Assembly: GCA_029260115.1 (NCBI GenBank)
Contig: JAJDDW010000033.1
Location: 1 to 39,686 of the forward strand
Length of the DNA: 39,686 nt
Source of the DNA: Phycisphaerae bacterium
GTDB lineage: Bacteria > Planctomycetota > Phycisphaerae > UBA1845
Direction of reading: 5' to 3'
Part shown: positions 7,798-16,153 of the stretch, piece by piece
How the letters are laid out: each line of letters begins with the position of its first letter
Position numbering within the stretch: the first letter of the stretch is position 1
Translations under genes and position numbers: made by a program
Notes under the pieces: generated by a model
Database searches by the model: none
What the model was told of the DNA's origin: nothing
Seen by the model: the letters and a program-made list of their open reading frames with translations, nothing else

Positions 7798-8292
7798 TTA
7801 CCCAAATAAATCTTGCTGACTGGGACTATCTTGAGCGACACGTAATTTCACGTCGGTAATTTCATCAACAAACTGCTCAATGGTCTTGAACTTGCGATGC
7901 ACGCTCATAAATCGAACGTAGGCGATTTGATTGAGACGTCGAAGGTGTAGGCCGACATACGCGCCGATTTGTTCGGTCGTCACATCGCGGTCGTGATTGG
8001 CAAATAGCTCTTCATCAACATGATCGACCAGTTGCTGGATTTGATCCTCAGTGATATTAAGCTTAAAACATGCCCGCTCGACGCCGCTGTAAACATTGTC
8101 TCTTTGGTAGGGGACACGCTGACCATTGGCTTTACGTACCGTCAGTCGAAGTTCCTGCTCGACCCGCTCTTTGGTCGTGAACCTTCGATCACAAGAGGCA
8201 CAAACGCGGCGGCGGCGAATCACACCACCACCTTCGGTCAGCCTGGAATCGATCACTTTGTTGTTCGTATCTTTACAGGATGGACACAGCAT
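7798..8292 (-). CDS. nrdR: Transcriptional repressor NrdR
   Basis: Zn-ribbon / ATP-cone repressor of ribonucleotide reductase genes. The protein is 164 residues from the ATG at 8292 (MLCPSCKDTNNKVIDSR); the frame is open further upstream but NrdR proteins begin at this M-x-CPxC motif. The zinc ribbon is CPSC...CASC, followed by RRFTTKERVE, then the ATP-cone (KANGQRVPYQRDNVYSGVERAC). The LHLRRLNQIAYVRFMSVHRKF motif near the end is diagnostic. No NrdR-regulated gene lies in the window. Confidence 0.95.
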   Translation of the reverse strand: MLCPSCKDTNNKVIDSRLTEGGGVIRRRRVCASCDRRFTTKERVEQELRLTVRKANGQRVPYQRDNVYSGVERACFKLNITEDQIQQLVDHVDEELFANHDRDVTTEQIGAYVGLHLRRLNQIAYVRFMSVHRKFKTIEQFVDEITDVKLRVAQDSPSQQDLFG

Positions 8293-8682
8293 AATACAAG
8301 CATCCCTCAATGGCGCGCGGCTCGATTGCCTTGGGATATTTCCGTGTGGGCCAATACCGCACATATGTCGCCACGAGTCTAGCGTAACGGCCTTGGTTGT
8401 TGGATGTCAACTATATCCCTTCGATCGACAGCCATGACCACGTTTCCGCAAAGTCTCGGGCCGAATCTTATCCGTATATGCCCATTTAGGCTTCTGAGTT
8501 GGTATCGCTATTGCCGCTTTCGTCTAAGTGGCGTAACTTTCTGCTCCCCCGGAACAGGCTCTATCTTTGCATAGAGGTTGATCGCTTTTGGTCGCGAGGT
8601 GCTCGGCTAAGATAAGCGGTGCTTGTGGGGGGACGCTAACATAGAATAGCCCTAGCTCAACTAGAGCTTGATCTAGATAGAT
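8293..8682. other. Intergenic stretch between nrdR and the MBL gene
   Basis: About 390 nt between divergent genes. It holds a short inverted repeat CTCTAT-N6-ATAGAG near 8560-8577 and AGCTC-N5-GAGCT near 8655. I see no RNA gene and no convincing ORF. Confidence 0.4.
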
Positions 8683-9594
8683 GTGCGAGACTATATGGGC
8701 AGGTTGGTTAAGAAATTATTAAACGGCATAGAGATTCAAGGATTCTCGCTCGCTGGCGAAGAGACGGTCATCGCTGCGCCGGAACTGGATGTGGTGTTTG
8801 ATGTTGGCCGGGCACCGCGTGAGATCATTTCGATTAACAATCTGTGCTTGACTCATGGGCACATGGACCACGCGGCTGGGCTTGCTTATTACCTATCGCA
8901 GCGCGGCTTCATAGGTAACGCGCCGGGGCGCGTGATACTTCATCGCAGCTTGGCCCAATCTGTTCAACGGTTAATGGATGTATGGTCGGAAATTGAAGGT
9001 CATCATTCGCCGGGACAAATTGTTGGCGTTGAATCCTTGGAAGATGTCGAGATCAAACGCAATCTTACGGTCAGGCCATTCGACGTGAATCACGCGGCTG
9101 GGGCGCTGGGCTATACGCTCATCGATGTGCGCCACAAACTTAAAGACGAGTATGTCGGTAAGACTGGGCCAGAACTTGTGGCATTGAAAAAGCAGGGGAT
9201 CAACATTCAGCATCGCGTTGAGATACCAATTTTGACCTGTACCGGTGACACCGGGCTAGGCCGATTTCTCGATCACGATTTTGTGCGTCGTAGTCCGGCC
9301 CTACTTGTTGAATGCACTTTTTTTGATCCGGAACATCGTGGTCGGGCGGTGGCTGGTAGGCACATTCATATTGATGACTTGCACAAAGTGTTAGAGGCTG
9401 TCCCCGATGCTCAGGTCTTACTTACGCACTTATCGCGGCGGACGGATTTACGCGATGCGAAACGAATTTTGCAGCGCGTACTCGCACCTCGCGACCAAGA
9501 GCGGGTATCGTTTTTAATGGACAGGCCCCGTAGGGACAAACTGGCATCAGCTACTGCTCAAAAACCTTCGACGCAGGCAGCACCGCTGGAATAG
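8683..9594 (+). CDS. RNase Z-like metallo-beta-lactamase-fold hydrolase
   Basis: MBL-fold hydrolase of 303 residues (299 from the ATG at 8695; the frame also has a GTG at 8683). The metal-binding motif LTHGHMDHAAG is intact, with further metal ligands expected at FDVNHAAG, TCTGDTG and LLTHLSRR. The overall layout (early FDVGRAPREI, long insert before the GDT motif) resembles RNase Z/ElaC-type or related phosphodiesterase-like enzymes in planctomycetes. Typical RNase Z exosite features are not clear, so tRNA 3' processing is possible but not proven. Notably all three tRNAs here lack an encoded CCA, so an RNase Z activity is needed somewhere in the cell. The 3' end overlaps the convergent regulator gene by 44 nt. 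Confidence 0.8.
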   Translation: MRDYMGRLVKKLLNGIEIQGFSLAGEETVIAAPELDVVFDVGRAPREIISINNLCLTHGHMDHAAGLAYYLSQRGFIGNAPGRVILHRSLAQSVQRLMDVWSEIEGHHSPGQIVGVESLEDVEIKRNLTVRPFDVNHAAGALGYTLIDVRHKLKDEYVGKTGPELVALKKQGINIQHRVEIPILTCTGDTGLGRFLDHDFVRRSPALLVECTFFDPEHRGRAVAGRHIHIDDLHKVLEAVPDAQVLLTHLSRRTDLRDAKRILQRVLAPRDQERVSFLMDRPRRDKLASATAQKPSTQAAPLE

Positions 9595-10228
9595 GCGAGG
9601 CTAGCGCGACGGCGCTGTGCGGCATTGTATATTGTGTCAGCGAGAACTTGACCAAGTCGGGAAGTGACCGGGCCTTCATTTTTCGCATAACACTAGCACG
9701 GTGGACTTCGATTGTTTTAGGGCTCAGATGCAGCTCAGCAGCGATCGTTTTATTTGAAGCTCCGTCTACGACGAAGGCCATGACCTCTTTTTGGCGGGCA
9801 CTTAATTTGTCGATGCGAGAAACGATTTCCTTGCGTCGCGTTACATCAGATAGGCGCTGCGAGGAAAGATTAATCGCTTCGTCTACAGTCTCTTTTAGGG
9901 ACGCTGTTGACTCGCAAGTAGGAACGACATTCAGAGCACCCAGCCGCATGGCGCGAACCACGAATGCGATGTCTGGATTTTCGGCCACGACCACGGGCAC
10001 GAGGCATGACTCGGTCTGAATTAGCTGCTCAAGGATTTGTATCACGTCAACGGCGCTAACCGATTCGCCTATGATGAGGCACCCAGGCGACACCTGCCCG
10101 TCATCACCGTTGTCCACCTTGTCTGGTGTTACGTTATTGAAACACACGCTCGCTCCGTCAAACAATTGACGAAATTCTTGATCGATTACACGTGTCACGC
10201 CGCATAGAATAATAGTTTGGTTCATCAT
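9551..10228 (-). CDS. LuxR/NarL-type response regulator with degenerate receiver
   Basis: Transcription factor of 225 residues. The C-terminal half is a standard LuxR-type helix-turn-helix: LSARQKEVMAFVVDGASNKTIAAELHLSPKTIEVHRASVMRKMKARSLPDLV (about residues 144-195). The N-terminal 120 residues have receiver-like alternation, but the phospho-acceptor position reads CLIIGESVS rather than an Asp-containing strand end, and the usual Lys (KP motif) is replaced in NVVPTCES. It therefore probably works without aspartyl phosphorylation. Two palindromes with a shared GACATA half-site lie upstream. Its 3' end overlaps the MBL gene on the other strand by 44 nt. Confidence 0.85.
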   Translation of the reverse strand: MMNQTIILCGVTRVIDQEFRQLFDGASVCFNNVTPDKVDNGDDGQVSPGCLIIGESVSAVDVIQILEQLIQTESCLVPVVVAENPDIAFVVRAMRLGALNVVPTCESTASLKETVDEAINLSSQRLSDVTRRKEIVSRIDKLSARQKEVMAFVVDGASNKTIAAELHLSPKTIEVHRASVMRKMKARSLPDLVKFSLTQYTMPHSAVALASPIPAVLPASKVFEQ

Positions 10229-10262
10229 TGAGACCTATTCTAATTTAATCAACAAAAGGCTC

Positions 10263-10280
10263 GGACATAGTCATATGTCC
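10263..10280. promoter_or_regulatory. Palindrome GGACATA-N4-TATGTCC (candidate operator)
   Basis: Perfect 7-bp inverted repeat with a 4-nt spacer, 35-52 nt upstream of the start codon of the LuxR-type regulator. This position suits autoregulation. The inner half-site GACATA recurs at 10435. Operator function is inferred from symmetry and position. Confidence 0.45.
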
Positions 10281-10434
10281 TCGTATCTTAAGTATGAACC
10301 ATGTAAGGGACCGTTCCATGGAGAATACGCCTTATTTAAACGCCGCGTCAAGACAAATGCTAAGATTAGGTTAATTCGACGGAATTAGCAACAAAATTAC
10401 CCTATAGAGGTGAGCACAGACAATAGCCTACTTA

Positions 10435-10448
10435 GACATAGCTATGTC
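10435..10448. promoter_or_regulatory. Palindrome GACATAGCTATGTC
   Basis: Perfect 14-bp palindrome sharing the GACATA half-site with 10263-10280. It lies about 207-220 nt upstream of the regulator gene and about 75 nt downstream of the phosphofructokinase stop. It could be a second binding site for the same dimeric regulator; no T-run follows, so a terminator role is less likely. Confidence 0.4.
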
Positions 10449-10520
10449 GTCAATGTGACACTTTGCTCGGTATTTATGTCTCAGCATCTATAGTGGGATG
10501 TCTGACAGATCGCTTGGATT

Positions 10521-11912
10521 TTACGTTGCAAGTGTCTCGGCTGACGACAGGACCAGACTGTCTGCAGAGACGCCAGTTTCTCGATTTCGAAATGCTTTGC
10601 CAACCACACCTTCATATCGTTCACGGAATTGGAACGGGGTCATCTTCGCTTCGTGGGCTAAGGCAGCGAGTGTTGAGGGTGACTCAAAGTCTACTTGCTC
10701 TGGTCGGATCATGTAGGCGCGAGCGACTTTATAGGTGTAGCTTTCCAAGTCTACGGTGCGGACGCGCGTTCGGTTTGTTGTTGGATCGATCATATCTTCG
10801 AATGGCACGGGCACTAAATTGCCGCCCTGCAATGTTACCATCACGCCGGGTGGTAAATCAGTCGTTGAATCTAGCAATAACCTGACACCACCGTGCCCCA
10901 AATCTCGGGTGTAGGCCATGTCGGATGAGGCGGGTCTGGCGCAGCGCAATTCGTAGCCAAGATTCTGATATACGATTGTTGGGGTATCGTTTCGCTGTTT
11001 GAATCGCCTAAGCAATTCCTCTTTGAGAAGTTGACCAAGCGGAACTTCTGCGAGTCGCACATGTCCTGCGGCATCTACCGGGACTTCTCGGCCTAGGAGG
11101 GTTTCCAGCTCTTTTTGGTCGCCAAGCTTATAAGCAAGGCCTTCCGCCAATACAGCCACGCCGTCATGTCGGCCCATGACACGTCGCTTGAGTATGGCTA
11201 GTTCTAAGATGTCAGCCAATTGTTTTATGCTAGTGGATTCAGGGAATTCTTCGGGAATAATCGTCAGTGTAGCCCCTGCGGCTTTGCCGATACCTAGTGC
11301 CAAGTAACCGGCATTTCTACCCATCGTGACTACGATGTACCATCGCCGGGTCGTTCTGGAGTCTTCCATCAGATTAGCGACAAGCTCAGAACCGAGATGG
11401 CGGGCGGTTGCGAAGCCGAAAGTAGGGATGTCACCGGGCAATGGTAAGTCGTTGTCGATGGTCTTGGGCACGTGGACAACCTGAATACTGCCACCTGAAA
11501 CCTCGGAAACGAAGCGAGCGCTTAATGCGGTATCGTCGCCGCCAATCGTTAGTAAATGAGTAATACCGAGGGACTTCAGTCGATCGCACACACGGCCAGC
11601 TTTGACCGGGTCAGGCTGCGCTCGAACTGAGGTAGACAGTTTGTCCGCATCCAACAGGCTAGTCCGCGCGGTTCGCAATATAGACCCGCCGCCAAAATGG
11701 ATACGGGCCATGTCTGAGATGGTTAGCTCTTTGACATGCTCATCGGGATCAAAATCCGGGTCGGCTAAATGAGAGAACCCGTCGTAGAAACCAAATACCT
11801 TTAAGCCGTTGTTGATCGCTTCAATGGCCGCTGCGCCGATGACGCCGTTAATACCGGGAGCCGGACCGCCGCCCACGATGATGCCCATTTTGGAACTTCG
11901 CATAGTTGTCAC
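10521..11912 (-). CDS. pfp: Pyrophosphate-type 6-phosphofructokinase
   Basis: Phosphofructokinase of 463 residues. The N-terminus has GIIVGGGPAPGINGVIGAA, the nucleotide/PPi loop. At residues 124-127 the motif is GGDD (TIGGDDTAL) where ATP-dependent enzymes have GGDG. At 149-155 it reads PKTIDND, with the Lys characteristic of PPi-using enzymes. VVTMGRNAGYLALG is the MGR motif binding fructose 6-phosphate. These residues together indicate PPi dependence, so the reaction is probably reversible. A GTG at 11912 is the outermost start, with an ATG at 11903; AAAGG is about 10 nt before the GTG. No partner subunit gene is adjacent. Confidence 0.92.
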   Translation of the reverse strand: MTTMRSSKMGIIVGGGPAPGINGVIGAAAIEAINNGLKVFGFYDGFSHLADPDFDPDEHVKELTISDMARIHFGGGSILRTARTSLLDADKLSTSVRAQPDPVKAGRVCDRLKSLGITHLLTIGGDDTALSARFVSEVSGGSIQVVHVPKTIDNDLPLPGDIPTFGFATARHLGSELVANLMEDSRTTRRWYIVVTMGRNAGYLALGIGKAAGATLTIIPEEFPESTSIKQLADILELAILKRRVMGRHDGVAVLAEGLAYKLGDQKELETLLGREVPVDAAGHVRLAEVPLGQLLKEELLRRFKQRNDTPTIVYQNLGYELRCARPASSDMAYTRDLGHGGVRLLLDSTTDLPPGVMVTLQGGNLVPVPFEDMIDPTTNRTRVRTVDLESYTYKVARAYMIRPEQVDFESPSTLAALAHEAKMTPFQFRERYEGVVGKAFRNRETGVSADSLVLSSAETLAT

Positions 11913-12098
11913 TTTCTGCCGCCTTTGTTTATGATCCCAACATTATCTTATCGACTATCCACTCTCGGATATTATACCTCATTGACCGAAACCAAGCAGA
12001 CACTAGCCTCGTTATTATAGGCGTTAGACGTGTGGGTGACTGCGGAATTCTGCTAATGCTAATCGTGGGCAATCGAATGCGACATCTCAGCGCGGCGT

Positions 12099-12512
12099 TT
12101 AACCCTGCCATAGACCGTAGATCACAACTGCGCTAAGTAGTACCATCATCACACCAGGAATGGCAAACATCCCTGCTCGGTCTAATGACACGCGAGCAAG
12201 TTGCCGTTGGCCTATACTTGGAAAGCAAAAATAAATCACCCCTTTCAACGTCCAGCCGCAGCCTAGAAGTGTCACCAATAGCGGTATGCCAGACCAAACG
12301 GGGTGGAAAGCAACGACTATCACACCCACCGGAAAATGAAGGAATGCGGTCCACAATACCCCTACGTTGCCCCGCTCCCGGAGGTCGATAAAGAACTCGG
12401 CCCACGCGCGTGGTTGAAGTATGTGGGACGCTCCCATGGTCAGTAATGACAAGGCTATCAGGATTTCAATCGAACGTTCCATGTTAAATCGATCCATTGT
12501 ATGCGATCGCAT
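12099..12512 (-). CDS. Small four-helix membrane protein, unknown function
   Basis: Hydrophobic protein of 137 residues with four predicted helices (about residues 11-30, 45-70, 72-95, 115-135). The AAGGAG site 4 nt before the ATG at 12512 supports this start. It follows cobA/hemD on the same strand with a gap of about 55 nt and may be the last gene of the cysH-siroheme operon. No family is recognised; the RAWAEFFIDLRERGNVGVLW segment is polar and lies between helices 1 and 2. Confidence 0.6.
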   Translation of the reverse strand: MRSHTMDRFNMERSIEILIALSLLTMGASHILQPRAWAEFFIDLRERGNVGVLWTAFLHFPVGVIVVAFHPVWSGIPLLVTLLGCGWTLKGVIYFCFPSIGQRQLARVSLDRAGMFAIPGVMMVLLSAVVIYGLWQG

Positions 12513-12567
12513 TAATCTCCTTGGCGTGTAGAAAATAGACGCTTAAATTTTGCAATAGCCTGTCCTT

Positions 12568-14067
12568 CTATTGAAAATAGTCAACAATCGCCTCCGCTAG
12601 GGCGTACTCGGTTTGTTGCGTGGCTTCAATAGCTACCTTCATACCAGCTTTTTTTGCCGCTTGTGCTGTGACTGGTCCGATGCAGGCCACTTTCGCTTGA
12701 TTCATTGAAATGTTTAGTTCCGCAAAACGACGCACAGCTGTGGGGCTGGCGAAAGTGATGACGTTTGCGCCCTGCTCAAATGCGATGCGCTGACTGGGCG
12801 TAGGCATGACCGGTCGATTTTCATAGGCGATCACATCGTCTACGTCCACGCCGCGCTGGCGCAGCTTTTCTACGAGCGTCGAACCAGCTTTATCAGACCG
12901 AGGATAAAATAGACGTCGGACTTTCGGCGCGTCGATCTCACCCAAGGCATGGACTAATGACTCGGCGGTGTAATGCTCGGGAACTACGTCCGCGACGATT
13001 CGGCCTCGCTCGTACAGGTAGGCTTTTGTAGCGGCCCCAACCACAGCTATTCGTTTTCCGCCAAGCACACGGGCGTCTAAACCGTGTCGCTGTAGCGCCC
13101 GCCAAAAAGCTTCCACGCCATAGACAGAAGTGAATAAGACCCAATCGTAATCTGCTAAGTTTCGGAGATTTTCATCTAGCTCGGACCCTTCGGACATATG
13201 TTGTATCTCGATTAGCGGGCAGGAGATGACTGTCACTCCATAAGCAGATAGCCGTTGATTCAAGGTGCTGACGCCAAACACAGGGCGGGTGGTAATAATG
13301 CGTTTCCCGAATAATGGTGACGCGGCTTTGGCTTGCATATCTTCGTGCAGTGCGACGACTTTCCCGATAACCGTAATGACGGGTGAAGAAATTTTCTGCC
13401 GCTCCGCTTCGTCAGGCAGCGTGGCGAGGGTCGCGCGTATGACACGTTGGCGAGGGGTAGTTGCCCACTCGATACAAGCGGCGGGCGTGTTTGCACATCG
13501 CCCTTCAGCGATTAGGCCTTGGGCTAACGCGGGTAAGTTGGCCCGCCCCATCATGATGACCACGGTATCCAGCGTAGCTAAGGATCGAAAATCAATTTCG
13601 CTAGCGCCCGTTGTTGCAGACCGGCCGGTGATGATGCCCACCGTCCGAGCTAGCCCGCGGTGGGTGATGGGAATTAACGCTGCGCTTGGACCTGCTAAGG
13701 CACTGGAAATGCCGGGTACGATAACACATGGCACGCCAGCTTCGTAACAAGCAGCCAACTCTTCGAAGCCTCTGCCAAAAACAAATGGATCGCCGCCTTG
13801 CAATCGCACGACACGCTGGCCGGCCTTGGCGCGCTCGATCAACAATGCATGAATGTCAGCTTGTTGCCCCTGGGAAGCACCTGGCTTTTTACCAACGTCA
13901 ATAATTTCAGCATGGGGTGCCGCTTGAGAAATTATTTCGCGGGCTACGAGACGATCATATAAAACGACATCCGCCTCGCAGAGTAACTTGTGTCCGCGAA
14001 GGGTAATTAAATCGGGATCACCAGGGCCAACACCGACGAGAAATACCATACCAAGGTCGTTAGCCAT
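12568..14067 (-). CDS. cobA/hemD: Uroporphyrinogen-III C-methyltransferase / uroporphyrinogen-III synthase fusion
   Basis: Two-domain tetrapyrrole enzyme of 499 residues. Residues 1 to about 250 are the SAM-dependent methyltransferase (SUMT): VFLVGVGPGDPDLITLRG, VVLYDRLV, VRLQGGDPFVFGRG, VPGISSALAGPSAALIPITHRGL, and VVIMMGRAN. It makes precorrin-2. The rest is a HemD-type uroporphyrinogen-III synthase (GKRIITTRPVFGVSTLNQRLSAYG, DWVLFTSVYGVEAFW, VITFASPTAVRRFAEL, VACIGPVTAQAAKKAG). The start is fixed by a TAATG overlap: the ATG at 14067 shares its A with the cbiX stop. The product channels hydroxymethylbilane to precorrin-2 for siroheme. No precorrin-2 dehydrogenase domain is present here or in the neighbours. 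Confidence 0.95.
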   Translation of the reverse strand: MANDLGMVFLVGVGPGDPDLITLRGHKLLCEADVVLYDRLVAREIISQAAPHAEIIDVGKKPGASQGQQADIHALLIERAKAGQRVVRLQGGDPFVFGRGFEELAACYEAGVPCVIVPGISSALAGPSAALIPITHRGLARTVGIITGRSATTGASEIDFRSLATLDTVVIMMGRANLPALAQGLIAEGRCANTPAACIEWATTPRQRVIRATLATLPDEAERQKISSPVITVIGKVVALHEDMQAKAASPLFGKRIITTRPVFGVSTLNQRLSAYGVTVISCPLIEIQHMSEGSELDENLRNLADYDWVLFTSVYGVEAFWRALQRHGLDARVLGGKRIAVVGAATKAYLYERGRIVADVVPEHYTAESLVHALGEIDAPKVRRLFYPRSDKAGSTLVEKLRQRGVDVDDVIAYENRPVMPTPSQRIAFEQGANVITFASPTAVRRFAELNISMNQAKVACIGPVTAQAAKKAGMKVAIEATQQTEYALAEAIVDYFQ

Positions 14068-14849
14068 TATGTTGCCTCTGCTGCTTGAGCCGCTAACTGA
14101 ATCACCCAATCGATTATTTCTGCGTACTGCCCGACGGGAACGTCGATCATGACCTGCTTGCCATCTACGGAGCCTATAACTGATGTGTTTTCGCTAATTT
14201 CATTCAATAACCCTAGCCGAACGGGAAGATCGCGCACAGTGTGTGCCCCCCCGCCGATCAAGAACGGAATTACGATCACCGATTGATATATCGCACGTTG
14301 CATTATAGTTTCAATCGGCGGCTGATCGTCGAGGTATGCCGTGAGCAGCTGCGCGTGGGGTAATAGTTCACTCACCGAGACGGCGGCGGTTTCCGTCGCG
14401 TAACGACTGGCTGCGTTTCTTGGCGTGCCATGTCCGACTAACGCGATGGTCAACTCAGCCGTATCTACTTCGTGATTTAATGCTAGGCGCTGAGCACGCT
14501 GCGCCAAGGTAGCTGCTAACGCGGGATGCGTGCCCACGGGTCGAGTTTGTATTAACTTCACTTTCTCAAATCGAGCATTCTGGGCTAGCGCAGCGGGGAG
14601 TTTCTCTGTCGCGTAATATCCTTCGCTGGTCATCAACGGGACTACGAAAACTCGATCTGCGTTCACTCGATCAAGAACCTCACAAAAACGAGGCTCGCCC
14701 TGATGGAACGCTGCGATCACTTCATCGAACTCGCTCTTGGCACGAACTTGATCAGTAAGCGTTTGAATTCCCGCGTTGACGTCCGGCTCAAGCGTTGACC
14801 CGTGCGCGGCTAGTATTAAGGCTATTTTATCGTTGGCCGGGCAAGTCAT
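14067..14849 (-). CDS. cbiX: Sirohydrochlorin chelatase (CbiX-type)
   Basis: Two-domain CbiX/SirB-type chelatase of 260 residues that inserts iron (siroheme) or cobalt into sirohydrochlorin. The first half has the metal-binding His in ILAAHGSTLEPDVN and VPLMTSEGYYATEKLP. The second half repeats the fold with ALVGHGTPRNAAS and VIPFLIGGGAHTVRDLPVRLG. Two intact halves indicate the long form rather than the short archaeal CbiXS. Location between hemA and cobA/hemD, downstream of cysH, points to iron insertion for siroheme, the cofactor of sulfite reductase. Its stop overlaps the next start (TAATG). Confidence 0.92.
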   Translation of the reverse strand: MTCPANDKIALILAAHGSTLEPDVNAGIQTLTDQVRAKSEFDEVIAAFHQGEPRFCEVLDRVNADRVFVVPLMTSEGYYATEKLPAALAQNARFEKVKLIQTRPVGTHPALAATLAQRAQRLALNHEVDTAELTIALVGHGTPRNAASRYATETAAVSVSELLPHAQLLTAYLDDQPPIETIMQRAIYQSVIVIPFLIGGGAHTVRDLPVRLGLLNEISENTSVIGSVDGKQVMIDVPVGQYAEIIDWVIQLAAQAAEAT

Positions 14850-14915
14850 AAGTCGGTAACAATTTCAAAGAGATGTCGGTTCATAGACACACGTTTGGTG
14901 ATAGGCGAAACGTTA

Positions 14916-16043
14916 TCAAGCGGCAGCCTCTTGCTTAAGTCTCATGATTTGATGATGAAGCCGACGGGTATCGATGACCTGGCCGTCCTGGCTGGCTTGG
15001 TGCCGAGTGGTTTTTATGAGACGCGATATTTTCGGCGCAGCGCGGCGATGATTGGACCAGTCGATTAATCGAGACAACTCTTGCTGAACAATATCTTCGC
15101 AGTCGCGCTGCCCCTGCGGTCGATCCGGTAAATTTTGAACGAGATCGTCTAGGTGAGTCAGACAAACACTATACAAATGGCCCACCGACGGTTCGACCGC
15201 CCTAGGCGATGAAAGATCCCATATAGATAAATCGCCCAATGCCGCCGAGGCTAGCATTGTCGTATCTAGTATGTATGACGAACAGGTTGTACACATGACG
15301 ACTATGTCTATCGCGGGTAACTGGTTCAGAAATTCTTCGCGTGTCCATGCCAAGGCGTTGGCGGTGCTGGCTAGCGTTTGTGCACGATCAAGACTGTCGC
15401 TAACCACGACAAGACGAGTTGGTTCATCTTTGAGCGCGGCGACGAACCCGCTGGCTAGAGTGCCTGTCCCTACGATAGCAATGCGACTATTTTGTAATCG
15501 GTGGAGGGTGCGCTGCATATCTTGTAGCGTAAGCGAGACTATCGATTGGCGGTGCCCATTGATGTCGGTTTCTTTACGCACGCGCTTACCGGTGTGAATG
15601 GCTGAGCGGCATAGCGCGGAAAGCGTAGCGCCAACTGTGCCGATTTTTTTTGCTTGATCAAAGGCTTGCCGCAATTGAGATAATATATGCGGTTCGCCGA
15701 TGATTCGAGATTCCATGCCAGCCGTCACGCGGAGCAAGTGCCTAGCCGCGTGGTCACCCGTTAATGATCTGGTGTAAGGCGCGAGGCAAGATGGCGAAAG
15801 GCCAAATACACGAGCAATGGCCGCTAGCCAGTCGTTTAATGATTCTCGGCTGGACAAGGCATATATCTCAAACCGATCACAAGTGGACAACACGAGCAAG
15901 CTGGTTGGTTCTAGATGATTTGGTGCCGTCATAAATTCATGCCAAATATCTTGATCTGTATGAAGCAATTCTCGAATGGCCAAAGGCGCAGATTGGTGTG
16001 TGATACCCAGATATAGCAGCCTATCGATCGTAGGTTCGCTCAT
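14916..16043 (-). CDS. hemA: Glutamyl-tRNA reductase
   Basis: NADPH-dependent enzyme that reduces glutamyl-tRNA to glutamate-1-semialdehyde, the first committed step of tetrapyrrole synthesis in the C5 pathway. From the ATG at 16043 the protein is 375 residues and starts MSEPTIDRLLYLGITHQSAPLAIREL, the normal N-terminus; the frame extends upstream but that part lacks family features. The catalytic Cys is Cys55 in VLSTCDRFEIYAL. The substrate region GMESRIIGEPHILSQLRQAFDQA and the NADP domain IAIVGTGTLASG are clear. Placed between cysH and cbiX, it would boost ALA supply when siroheme is needed. It lacks the C-terminal dehydrogenase fusion seen in some bacteria. Confidence 0.95.
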   Translation of the reverse strand: MSEPTIDRLLYLGITHQSAPLAIRELLHTDQDIWHEFMTAPNHLEPTSLLVLSTCDRFEIYALSSRESLNDWLAAIARVFGLSPSCLAPYTRSLTGDHAARHLLRVTAGMESRIIGEPHILSQLRQAFDQAKKIGTVGATLSALCRSAIHTGKRVRKETDINGHRQSIVSLTLQDMQRTLHRLQNSRIAIVGTGTLASGFVAALKDEPTRLVVVSDSLDRAQTLASTANALAWTREEFLNQLPAIDIVVMCTTCSSYILDTTMLASAALGDLSIWDLSSPRAVEPSVGHLYSVCLTHLDDLVQNLPDRPQGQRDCEDIVQQELSRLIDWSNHRRAAPKISRLIKTTRHQASQDGQVIDTRRLHHQIMRLKQEAAA

Positions 16044-16153
16044 ATAGGTGGAACCATTGTCGGCTTGGAGTTGGACTGTACAACCCATCACAACATACTC
16101 AATATCAGTAGGTGAAGATCAACGTTCCCAAGTTTCTTACTCGCGCCGCGTAG

